From Taiwanofungus camphoratus (lineage: Eukaryota; Basidiomycota; Agaricomycetes; Polyporales; Taiwanofungaceae), in NCBI GenBank assembly GCA_003999685.1, contig CP021224.1, positions 248,001 to 312,000 on the forward strand: 64,000 bases of DNA, in the 5' to 3' direction. Positions 23,072 to 33,306 of this stretch are shown one piece after another. Within the stretch, counting starts at the first letter, position 1; every line of letters begins with the position of its first letter. The position numbers and the translations under genes are program-made. A model generated the notes under the pieces. The model saw only the letters and a program-made list of their open reading frames with translations. It made no database searches and was not told the DNA's origin.

Positions 23072-24836
23072 TGATACGACCTAGGGGACCCTGGTACCTA
23101 GGGAGTGCTCCGCAACGTGGCTGGGAGGTAGTGTGTGAACTGTGGGGATGTGAGGGGAGGAGCTACAACCTGTATGATACCGGGAAACCTGTATGTCTTG
23201 TTTTTGTAAGTGAGGGAGTAAGGGGCCAAGGGTCCTGCGCGACAGGATCTTGTTTCTAAGTGCTATACGATCCCTAAGGCCTTGCGAGGCCCTCCGAAGT
23301 GCGCGAAGTCCTTCGAGGTTCTGCAAAGTCCTTCGAAGTTTTAGCTAAAGCGCACAAGCTGACTTCATAGGCTGTATGGGGTTTAGGGAGCAATAAGCCA
23401 ATAGACTATAGTTTCAACTAAGTGGCAGAGGGTACGAGACTGCTGCGAAGTCTTTTACTAGAGTTAGCTAAAGGGTGTAAGGCTTTGGGGCTTGTTAGAG
23501 CGAGGTGGGCGAGATTTGGCTAGCATAGGAGACCTGTAGAAGAGGTCGGATGGTTCGGAGGGCTAATACTTGGAATAAGGATGGGAGGACGAGATCGCTG
23601 GAAGTTCCGAAGTGTCTGATGACTTCGAGGCGTAGGTCGGGTGGTTCGCAGGTGTAGGGGGATGTACTATAGCCTGAAATGAAGGCTATAGGAGAGTTGT
23701 AGGGCTATTCGTAGGACGTAGGGATGATGCAACGTGAGCCTAAGGGTATAACTATGGTGGAGGCCCACTGGATAGGTGCTATAAGATGTGCTGAAGAGTG
23801 CAAAGTCACGGCAACTTCGTGGATCGTAGTGCGTAGTTTGGGAAGCGTAGACATGGTTCGTAGATATATCGTGAGCGTAGACGTAGTTCAAAGGTACTGA
23901 AACGGAGCTGGGGTGGAGACTTAGGGGCCTTAGGACCATTCCTAAGATTGTACTCGCGGCACTTCTCTGAGATCAGAGCTACAGGGGAACTGGTATTCCA
24001 AAGGGAGAAGTGTGCACTGAGGGGTCTCTCTGGTACATAGTAAACTACCTCTGACTAAATAGGGGAGCGTGAGGTGAACTATTCTTGCACGAAGTGATCC
24101 TTACGAGTCCAAAATGTGTACTACAGCACATGGACTCCAAAGTGAACACAAGGAGGATAGGAACTAAATAGGAACTGAAACAGGGGAACTACGTACGGTA
24201 GAAAGGTGACCAAGTTCATTCATGAGGGCGGGATGACTATCTGAGAGCAGCCATGCGCCATGATCAACTATCTTAGTGGGCTAGGAGCATACGAAGTTTT
24301 CTAGCAGCGAGACTATGTCTAATCGGGGTAGGAGGTGTCCTAACTGGGCAGAGGATCATATGGATGCGCCATAGGAGAACCTTATGGCATAGGATCGAGG
24401 CCCATGGGGTGCACAAGGCTTCCTAAGTCCAGCCTCCAGAACTTTGAACCGTTTTGGAGCCTATCGGAGGTAGCTGCAATCACAAGAGCTAGGAGAGACT
24501 TAGCTAAGACTTCTTAGCTAAGCCCGGGATGAGTGACGTAGTAGCTGGGACCTAGATCCAATAGAACCGTATGGGAGGGCTGGCAGTGTCCAATAGTGGA
24601 CTTAGCAGGAGTTAGGGACTTTGTGGCTAGCGTTAGAAACCTCGTAGCACCTCGTGTGACTTCGCAGGACTTCGTAGGTTGTTAGAAGGGTTTAGGAAGG
24701 AAAGGAGGCGTTAGGAATATTATAGGAACCTATCCCACCTGTCATAGGCTGTAGAAGAGTCATAGGATGGTCGGTCAGGGGATTAGAAAGCTCCTAAAAT
24801 CACGATTTGGGGCCCAGGAGGCTACAGGACTCATCA
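23072..24836 (+). mobile_element. young solo LTR-1 copy, forward orientation
   Basis: The LTR is 1765 bp with the same TGATACGACC...GGACTCATCA ends. It is nearly identical to the inverted partner over the half next to the spacer and increasingly different towards the outer end. Confidence 0.85.
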
Positions 24837-25727
24837 ACGCCTATCAACAGCACTCTCTGAGATTGGAGCTACAGGAGAACTTGTATTCCCAAGGGGAAAG
24901 CATGCACTGAGGGGTCTCTGGTACATAGTAAACTACCTCTGACTAAATAGGAGAGGGTGAGGTGAACTATCTTGTGTGAAGTGGTCCCTACAAGTCCGAA
25001 ATGTATACTAATGCACATGGACTCTGAAGTGACCATGAGGAGGATAGAAACTAAATAGGAACTGAAACAGGGGAACTACGTATGGTAAAAAGGTGATCAA
25101 GATCACCCATGAGGGCAGGATGGCTATCAGAGAGTGGCCATACACTGTGATCAACTGTCATAGTGGGCTAAAGGTGTACAAAGTTTCTACCAGCGGGACT
25201 TGTCCAAATTGAGGTAGGAGACATCCTAAATAGGTAGAGGATCATATGGATGAGCCATAGAAGGACCTTATGACATAGGATTGAGACCCAGAGGGTGCAC
25301 AAGGCTTCCTAAGTCCAGCCTTTGGAACTTCAGACTGTTTTGGAGACTATTGGAGGTGCCTGCAGTCACAAGGGATTGGAGAGACTTAGCTAAGCCTTCC
25401 TAGCTAAACCCAGAATGGATGATGTAGTAGCTGGGACCAATAGAACAATATGGGAGGGCTGGCAGTGTCCGATGGTGGACTTAGCAAGAGTTAGTGACTT
25501 CATAGCCAGTGTTTGAAGCTTCATAGCACTTCAAGTAACCTCGCAGGACTTTGTAGAGGGTTAGAAGGGTCTCAGATGCGAAGAATGCATTAGGAACATC
25601 TTAGGGACCTATTCCAGATGTCGTAGGTTATAGGGGAGCTGTAGGATGGTCTGTGAGAGGATTAGGAAGCTTCTAAAATCGCAATTCTGAACCCAGGGGG
25701 TCATAGGACTCATCACCACACTAAGCC

Positions 25728-25764
25728 TCCTGCAGCATTACCAGGGTGAACCCCCCAGTAACAA
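25728..25764 (-). repeat. short terminal piece of LTR-5 (gypsy 31959-39678 family)
   Basis: About 37 bp match the reverse complement of the LTR-5 terminus, including CTGCAGCATTACCAGGGTGA and GTAACA. Only the terminus is present, just right of the old LTR-1 end. Confidence 0.7.
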
Positions 25765-25774
25765 GCATGACACA

Positions 25775-26215
25775 AGATGGCCAGGGCAGCAAGCAAGAGT
25801 TTAAACAAGCGGTGTGGTGCTGCAGAGCCAGACTGGGCATGGCCATGTGAGTGCAACACAAGATTGTGGAGGCCAGGGTGGCGAGTGTGAGCTCAAATGA
25901 GCAGTGTGGTGCTGCAGAGTCAGACTGGGCACAGTGAATCGAGATGAGCAATGAGGATGACATTATGGCAGTGGTGGTGGCGGTGGCAGCCAAAGCAGAG
26001 AGCATAAGCGGTGGCATGGCATGGGCAGCAGGTGATGAACAATGAGGGGAGCAGCAGTCATGATGTCATGGTGGTGGTGGTGGCAGTGGCCAGGGCAGGG
26101 AGGGGGGGGAGTGCAAGCACAAGTGCAATGCCAGGGGCCAGTGTAGCGAGCAAGAGTTCAAACAAGTGGTGTGGCGCTGTGAGGCCAGATCAGGCATGGT
26201 GAATTGATGCACAAG
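25775..26215 (+). repeat. degenerate tandem repeat, three units, with GTG-rich tract
   Basis: Three units starting GGCCAGGG/GGCCAGTG are seen near 25779, 25871 and 26127. Each contains CAA(A/G)..GTGTGG(T/C)GCTG and CAGA(C/T)..GGCA in the same order. A GTGGTGGTGGCGGTGGCAG-type tract separates units two and three. Confidence 0.65.
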
Positions 26216-26217
26216 AT

Positions 26218-26248
26218 GAGGTCCCAGGTTTAATTCCCAGCTAGGCCC
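26218..26248 (+). repeat. second copy of the 3' part of tRNA-Pro
   Basis: GAGGTCCCAGG-TTTAATT-CCCAGCTAGGCCC matches the real tRNA 3' end with few changes. It lies 4 bp before the left end of the gypsy 5' LTR at 26253. Confidence 0.8.
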
Positions 26249-26252
26249 TTAT

Positions 26253-29200
26253 TGAAACAATTACCCACATTATGCTTACCTCATAGACTCTGACTCATAT
26301 TAGGCCCTGCTAATATGACCTAGGGAGTCCTGAATGGAGGAATGAACCTAGGGAGTAGGTCCGACGTGTCCTAAATGAGTAGGGAGGGCTAAAGTGGTGT
26401 GGTATCTATGGGAGATACCAAAGGAGAAGGTAAGTGAGTGGACACGACAGAGAAACTACCTAGACCACAGTCAGGGGCCTAAAAGTCTAGTGTGTGCAGA
26501 GGAGTAAGGGGCCAATGAATCCTGCACGACAGGATCTTATGCTGAGGTGTGGACAGTCCCAGGGAGGTACGAACGTGGTTTTCTAATCCAATGGCAGCGG
26601 GCTGGTAGGATGCCAGCCAGGTGCAAAGGAGTCAAAGGAAACTGGTGGCGAACCAATGGTAAACCGAAGACCGAAGGATAAACCAAAAACTGATGTAGTC
26701 GGGAGAAGGGATCCTGCTGAGGGCTGCTGGTGTAGGAATGGGACGTAAAGCTGATGTAGGAAATAACTGATAGACTGAACTGTACACAACATGTGCCTAT
26801 GGGGTATAATGAGGGCAGAGGCATGCTGGATAAGGAGGAGGAGGGGGGCTGGTTACTCAGACCAAAGTTACTCCAACTTCAGGAATGTAGAATGTAGAGG
26901 ACGTAGAACTGCATAGATACAATGGAGGGGAACCTTGTCAGACTGTAGGGAAGCCTTAGAGCAGGGGAAGCCCAAATCTGAACTCTGGGGGACAAGTCTG
27001 TAGATTCTTTGAGACAAGACAGGAGCGTGTATCTTCTCTGCCATCTGGTAGGTACAGGAGACTACATAAGGGGTCCATGGTGTCAAAGTATCTTATGCAA
27101 AATAAAACTGAAGAAATCAAAAACAAACCAAAAATTGTAAAATCTAGAATCCAATCAGCGTACCATATAGGGAACTAAACTGAAGTAGGACATGAAACAG
27201 GAACTCTGAATGTGGTAGAAAGGTTACTGGGGAATGGCACAGGGTGAGGGATGCTTATCTAAAGATCATCATATGGAAGATGGGCTATCTAACCAGACCT
27301 TGAGGGAAACAGGGACCTAGAAGTGCTGAATCATCAAGCTGATGCGTAGGGGGCCTAGACAATACCAAAGGATCATATGGGCGTCATGAATAAGAGGCCG
27401 GGACTCCGGACTGAGAGATCAAGGACCAGAACCGAGGACCAAAGACCAAAAACTGAAGGACTGGGGATTGAGGACCAAAAACCGAAGGCTGAAGGACTTT
27501 TGCTCAGTTTTCCTTGGCCAATAAGAAGGAAGAGTATGAGGGACTGCTCTGCGGGATAGAGGTGCACTGTAGAACTTCTGATATCTGAAGTCTGAATAAT
27601 GATGTTTTGGTGCATTGACTGGGATTCTCGAGTGGTGTTATAATGCACAGACAGTGGGTCTTTGTCCTGATGATCTGTAGAGTAGTCCAGAGGTGCATAG
27701 AAAACTGAAAATGGGTGCTTTCAGAGCGCAGAGGCATATCAGACCTATCACCGCTTACGCATTCCACTTATGCATACTGATTGCTAATATGGCCCAATGA
27801 CTCATATTATCTTTGTACCATTAGTTTTACCACTTGACAGACTGCCTGCCCTAGTGTAGTACTTGGTCCATGCTTGTTGTCTGTATTAGTATATATAGGC
27901 ATGTATTAGTTAGGTCGGACCTTAAGTTCGATCTGGTTACCATATTATATTTGTGTCTTGCTACCGCTCCGCTCGACACTTCCGAAACTTCACGCTACTC
28001 GGACTATATCGTCCATAAGTCCTCACCACCCTCTGTCATGGTCAGGCCTCACGCCAGATAGCGGTCCAAGATACCAATTTGTATCAAAAGATCGAACTTA
28101 CGCTAAGTTGCCCCTAGTACTATCTAGTGGGCATACCATAAAACATCACGTCTTTGCTCAGGACAGTTGATCCTGAATACTGGAGATTACTGACTCCAGT
28201 CGACAATGCCACACTCTTGTACGACCTCGACCAGCAAGCCTTTGTTGACCACAACCTCTGTCCGATCTACCCACACTCCTCACTTCAGTGGAGAGGAACA
28301 ACTTCAAATTGACCAATCCAGGCGCAAGCACAACTTGCCAACTACTTCAGACGAAACCCTCCACCAGAGAACCAAAACCCATCTGTCCTCTTCTGGGAAT
28401 CAAACCCCTCAACCCTGGTAACCACTACCCCACCATCCCCTTCCTCGTCCACCACGACCCCAACACCTCTTACCTCTATGGCTACCATTGCAAATATGAC
28501 CCAGGCGGAACTGGAGGCACTCATAGCATGCCTCAGCATGAATCAACAGGGAGGTCGACCCCTTAAACTCGACATTCCTGCACCGGATCCATTCACCGGG
28601 CAAGGAGAAGATTTGGAGTGATTCCTTCAACGGGTGGAACACTACTTCACCGCCACCAACAATGCCAGCCTGAGCCATGAAGCAAAGATTGCCTTTGCTG
28701 TCACCCTCATGAAAGGAGGACAGGACGCTTGCATCTGGCGAGACATGTATTATGAATGAGCTGCAGGAGGACAAGCCCCCTATGCAACTTGGGACCTATT
28801 TAAGGCATCCCTCAGAGTCGCATTCCCCGAGCACAAGGAAGTGCAGAAGGCGCATCAAGTGTTAATGGAACTACCAGCTAAGCAGTTTAACAAAAAGACC
28901 AGAGCCACTACTAAAATGTACGTGGAAAGGTTCCGACTCTTGGCAGAAAAAGCCAAGCTAAAGGGCACATTTGTGGACCTCAACGGCCACTGCACCAAGA
29001 ATGACTACCCCACGTTATGGGCCATCTTCATCAAAGGCCTGGACCAACAGATCTACACCACCCTCACGGGATGAACACTTAACGAACGACCCAACACCAT
29101 GGAGAAATGGTATGCAGACATCCTCCAACTGGACGCCATCTACAAGGAGATCGATCAGATCTCCACTACTACCATCGACTATGGGGATCCAATGGATGTT

Positions 29201-30838
29201 GATGCAGTTGTAACCCCCCGAGCAACCACACCCAAGAAGCGATGGGAGGATGGATGTTCCCTAAGCGAAAGTGAAAGGAAGTACCATTGAGACAACAATC
29301 TCTGCTTCTACTGCCACAACAGAGGACACTCAAGCTGTGAATGTTGAAAGAAGGCAGCCAAGCAAGGCCAATCAAGCTCTCCAAGAGTCACTGATACACG
29401 ACCTGTAGGAGACTACCGTTCCTACATCAAGACCCTTTCTGCAGATGAGAAGAGGGCGATGTTGGAAGAATTGGTCACTGAGGATTTTTAAAGGGGCAGG
29501 GTGAGCCGACGCAACCACTGTCTGTTTCCGTTTCACTGTCCCGAGTTGTATTAGTAGTCCAGAATGAAAGAGCCCTTCACATTCCGATCACTGTGGGACG
29601 AAAAGACGTCGAAGCACGCACCTTCATTGATAGCAGCGCCTTGAGAATATTTGTACATTCACAATCTGTTAGAGAACACAACATTCAGACGGAACCACTC
29701 CCACGCTCCATGCCCATATTCAATGTGGATGGCACTGCAAACAAACAAGCACTCATAACAAAACGAGCCCTGATCTCGTACAAAATCAGAGGGGAACCCC
29801 AATTTGTCAAAGCCTATGTAGCCAGCATAGGAAATGAAGATGTCATCTTCGGACACACCTGGCTCAAACTGGAGAACCCCAACATCGATTGGAAGTCAGG
29901 CCGAGTAGAACTGAAGCATCAGATGACCCTAGAAGAATCGAGGGAATGGAAGAAAGGCCTCCTTGCTGCCAGGGAAGCACATCTCAAGCTGAAAAGGCTG
30001 CTCATTGAGACTACTGCTAAAACCCCTCTCAAACTGAAAGCCCCTCGACCCACTATCGAGGAAGTAGAAGATGAAGGAGATGAAGAGGTCATCAATACCA
30101 TGTCCCCCATACTCCCTACCACGGAAACACCCAGGCAAACAGTGCACCAACCCTCAACATCCTCAGAAATGAACCCGGAGGACCCCACCAACAAAGTCGC
30201 TCTGGAACGAGCTATGGAAACCATCAATGATGACAAACTGGTCATAGTGTTTATTGAAGGAGATGATTGGTTCACTGCTTACGAATGGGTTTCACACCCG
30301 GCCTATAGGGACACGCCCTTAATGGAAGCTAAGTACCCTTTTGATGGGGCATACAAACGCTTAAACAATGGTTTAATTTGAAAAGTCACCCACAACATAG
30401 GACAACTAACTACAGCAACAGAATTAACGGTAAAGGAACATGCAAAGAAGGAGGAGAAACCCGTTGAAGAACTAGTCCCTTCTTATCTTCATGATTTGCT
30501 ACCGATATTCGATAAGCACACAGCGGCACGGCTCCCTCAACACACAGAACATGACCACGAGATAAATCTCAAAGAGGAATACAAGGACTTTAAGCAATCC
30601 ACATGCTCCCTTAACCACGACCAACGGGTCGAAATGGACAAATTTCTAGAGGAAAACCTGCAGAAAGGATGCATATGCCCATCCAAATCACCTCTGGCAA
30701 GCCCTTTCTTTTTCGTTGAAAAGAAAGATGGCAGATACCAGCCCTGCCAGGACTACCACGAACTTAAAGATGGAACCATCAAGGACAGATATCCCCTACC
30801 TCTCATATCTGAACTACTGGAAAGGCTAAACAAGACGA
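26253..30838 (+). mobile_element. decayed Ty3/gypsy element, 5' LTR plus gag and partial pol
   Basis: The 5' LTR is of the LTR-3 family (26253-28086) and is interrupted by an LTR-4 insertion at 26316-27750. The gag region lies around 28290-29490 and ends with a CCHC knuckle, CFYCHNRGHSSCEC. The pol region follows from about 29540, with an aspartic-protease-like domain and the N-terminal part of reverse transcriptase ([19 protein letters not shown]). The element is cut at 30838 by an LTR-1 insertion, and no 3' LTR is seen in the window. It is broken in several places and is a fossil. Confidence 0.88.
26316..27750 (+). mobile_element. solo LTR-4 copy inside the gypsy 5' LTR
   Basis: The insertion is about 1435 bp with ends TGACCTAGGG...GACCTATCA and splits the LTR-3 of the gypsy element. 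It shares blocks with LTR-1, for example GAGTAAGGGGCCAA and CAGGATCTT, so the two families are related. An imperfect GACCAAAAACCGAAGG-type repeat fills 27417-27500. A reverse fragment of the same family lies at 14467-14860. Confidence 0.75.
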
Positions 30839-31958
30839 TGATACGACCTAGGGGACCCTGGTACCTAGGGAGTGCTCCGCAACGTGGCTGAGATAGGTAG
30901 TGTGGGAACTGTGAGGATGTGCGGGTAGGAGCTACAACCTGTATGATACCGGGAAACCTGTATGTCTTGTTTTTGTAAGTAGGGGAGTAAGGGGTCAAGG
31001 GTCCTGCACAACAGGATCTTGTTCCTAAGTGCTATACGATCCCTAAGGCCTTGCGAGGCCCTCCGAAGTACGTGAAGTTCTTCGAGATTCTGCGAAGTCC
31101 TTCAAAGTTTTAGCTAGATCGCACGAGCTGACTTCGTAGGCTGTATGGAGTTAGAGAGCAATAAGCTAATGGACTATAGTTTCTACTAAGCGGCAGAGGG
31201 TACGAGACTGCTGCGAAGTTCTTTTAGCTAGAGTTAGCTAAAGGGTGTAAGGCTTAGAGGTTTGTTAGAGCGAGGTTTGGCTAGCGTAGGAGACTTGTAG
31301 GAGAGGTCGGATGGTTCAGAGAGCTAATACTTGGAATAGGAATGGGAGAATGAGGTTGCTGGAAGCTCTGAAGTGTCTGATGACTTCGAGGTGTAGGTCA
31401 GAGAGTTTGAGGGCGTAGGGGGAGGTGCTATAGCCTGAAATGAAGGCTATGGGGGAGTCGTAGGGTTATTTGTAGGACGTAGGAATGACGCAACGTGAGC
31501 CTAAGGGTATAACTAAGGCGGAGGCCCACTGGATAGGTGCTATAAGAGGTGCTGAAGGGCGTGAAGTCACAGTGACTTTGTGGATCGTAGTGCGTAGTTC
31601 GGGAAGTGTAGACGTGGTTCGTAGATATATCGCGAGCGTAGACGTAGTTCAAAGGTACTGAAATGGAGCTCGGGTGGAGACTTAGGGGCCTTAGGACCGT
31701 TCCTAAGATTGTACTCGCGACGCTTTCCTGAGATTGGAGCTACAGGGGAACTTGTATTCCAAAGAGAGAAGCGTGCACTGAGGGGTCTCTCCCTGTACAT
31801 AGTAAACTACCTCTGACTAAATAGGGGAGCGTGAGGTGAACTATTCTTGCGTGAAGTGATCCTTACGAGTCTAAAATGTGTACTAAAGTGCATGGGCTTC
31901 AAAGTGAACACGAGGAGGATAGGAACTAAATAGGAACTGAAACAGGGGAACTACGTAC
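30839..31958 (+). mobile_element. partial LTR-1 copy between the two gypsy elements
   Basis: It starts with the exact LTR-1 terminus TGATACGACCTAGGGGACCC inside the reverse-transcriptase region of the left gypsy element. It follows LTR-1 to the word AGGGGAACTACGTAC, where the right gypsy element begins. Only the first about 1.1 kb is present. Confidence 0.85.
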
Positions 31959-32458
31959 TGTTACCGGGGGGTTCACCCTGATAATGCTGCAGAAGCTTGG
32001 AGCGGTGTGCAGCGAAGGGTCGAAGAGGAGCGACGGTGACGACAAGTCACGATCCTCGGTAGTCTTCAACTACAAGCCCTATGTAGTCGCGATAGTCTTT
32101 CACGGGCTTTTTGCGGTGCAAGGAGATGTGTGAAGACTAGCGTGTATTGGTACTAATGCGTAGTACACTTTAGGAAGGATGAACGAAGAGAATACGACTA
32201 GGGGAACCTCCAACAGTGGGACTCCCCTTTATACTGCCACCATCAGCCCTCAGGTATACTAGCAGCCCCCCAGAGACCGCATAAGGTGAGAGGAGTCAGC
32301 GGCCCGAAAGTACATAACTACCATGGCGTAGGCGGGGACGGTCGGCCCGTCAGTCAATCTGGGTAAATAAGGTGTGGAAGGGATGCCGCGCGTCCATGGT
32401 GTGACAAACAAAGGGAAAGAAAAAACGAACACGTCTCTGGTCCTATCCGACAGTAACA
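31959..32458 (-). repeat. 3' LTR of the chromodomain gypsy element (LTR-5)
   Basis: This is a 500-bp LTR with a terminal 9-bp palindrome in this family, TTACCAGGG...CCCTGGTAA. The polypurine tract adjoins its inner side. Confidence 0.9.
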
Positions 32459-32499
32459 CTACCCCCGTCTCCTCTCAGGTGTCGCCCCGACACCTACCT

Positions 32500-33306
32500 T
32501 CATGACCTGGTAGCTTCCTCGTCAGGCTGCTTCGACCCACTGATTTCCGACCAGGCGGCCCCTGCCTTGGGGCATTGGTCGGTGTCGTGATCGTCAGCGA
32601 AACAATCCAGACAGCGAGGCGGGACGAAGGGCTCAACAGCCGGCTCCCCCAGTCGTGGCCGGTGGATGCAATCAGCAGCAACGTGATCGAGGCCCATGCA
32701 GAATTCACAGGCCCCAGCCCATCGGTCCAGGGGGCGGCACTCGGGGTGGAGACAAACTGTCCACTCGTCCTGCGTGGAGGGGGCTGGGCGCGTGATGACG
32801 GAGGAGGGTGGTAGGAGATGCTCGAGGGCGGAGACGACGTCGGTGCGAAGGAGGAAATTCAGATGGGAGCACGTAGCATTACAGGCCTGCCAGTACGATA
32901 TACCAATTTCCCGGATGGGGCTGGCCCACCATTTGGCTTCGTCATGCTCTCCCTTCTCCCTCTCCCCTCTGTACCCCCTTATTACCTGATCGAGGTGTAA
33001 GACGACCTCGGCCTGATGTCGAAAAATGGCAACCTGGGCCGCAAGATCGGGCCAGACAACGAGGGCGGTGTCCACCGCCGGGCGTAGTCGTTCGTTGGCC
33101 AGCACCCATCCGAGACGGTCGGCGGGGGTCAGAAAGTCGGCGGCGAGGCCAGATGTTGCTTGGCGAGGTAGGGGGACGACAATCCCCTCGGCGAAGTTGG
33201 GGAGGTTCTGCGGTCCCTGAAGAAAGGGATTCAGTGTGCGGGCATTCCCTGCGGTGAGGATGGAGGCGGCAAGGCGGGCTCGGGCGGCGTTGGTTCGATG
33301 GGACAT
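32500..33306 (-). CDS. third reading frame after pol, with two CCHC zinc knuckles (gypsy element)
   Basis: This frame encodes 268 residues beginning MSHRTNAARARLAASI in a good ACCATG context. It overlaps the 3' end of pol in a different frame by about 365 bp. The C-terminal part carries two exact CX2CX4HX4C knuckles, CEFCMGLDHVAADC and CLDCFADDHDTDQC. Its N-terminal two thirds are helical and contain WASPIREIGISYWQACNATC. This composition is gag- or nucleocapsid-like, but the position after pol is not that of a normal gag. It is probably an accessory nucleic-acid-binding protein of the element; its function is unknown. Confidence 0.75.
   Translation of the reverse strand: MSHRTNAARARLAASILTAGNARTLNPFLQGPQNLPNFAEGIVVPLPRQATSGLAADFLTPADRLGWVLANERLRPAVDTALVVWPDLAAQVAIFRHQAEVVLHLDQVIRGYRGEREKGEHDEAKWWASPIREIGISYWQACNATCSHLNFLLRTDVVSALEHLLPPSSVITRPAPSTQDEWTVCLHPECRPLDRWAGACEFCMGLDHVAADCIHRPRLGEPAVEPFVPPRCLDCFADDHDTDQCPKAGAAWSEISGSKQPDEEATRS

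Larger units (their letters stand above)
20440..24846 (+). mobile_element. solo LTR-2 copy B, hosting two inverted LTR-1 copies
   Basis: It starts TGATACAGACTATAACACTCC and follows copy A through 20440-20767 and 22530-23071, then reaches a CCTATCA end at 24846. LTR-1 copies occupy 20768-22529 (minus) and 23072-24836 (plus). It sits only 24 bp after copy A, those 24 bp being old LTR-1 sequence. Confidence 0.75.
17566..25715 (+). mobile_element. old LTR-1 copy split by nested LTR insertions
   Basis: The outer ends match the termini of LTR-1. It begins TGATATGACCTAGGGG at 17566 and ends TAGGACTCATCA at 25715, giving TG...CA ends. Its own sequence is found in pieces at about 17566-17846, 18390-18907, 19300-19376, 20416-20439 and 24847-25715. 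Between these lie two LTR-3, two LTR-2 and two younger LTR-1 copies. It is clearly older than the inserted LTR-1 copies and CpG-poorer. It is treated as a fossil solo LTR; no internal coding region of its own is seen. Confidence 0.8.

Noticed and set aside
22275-23326. Paired 81- and 90-codon frames that look duplicated
   Set aside because: They are the same non-coding LTR-1 sequence read on the two inverted copies, not proteins.
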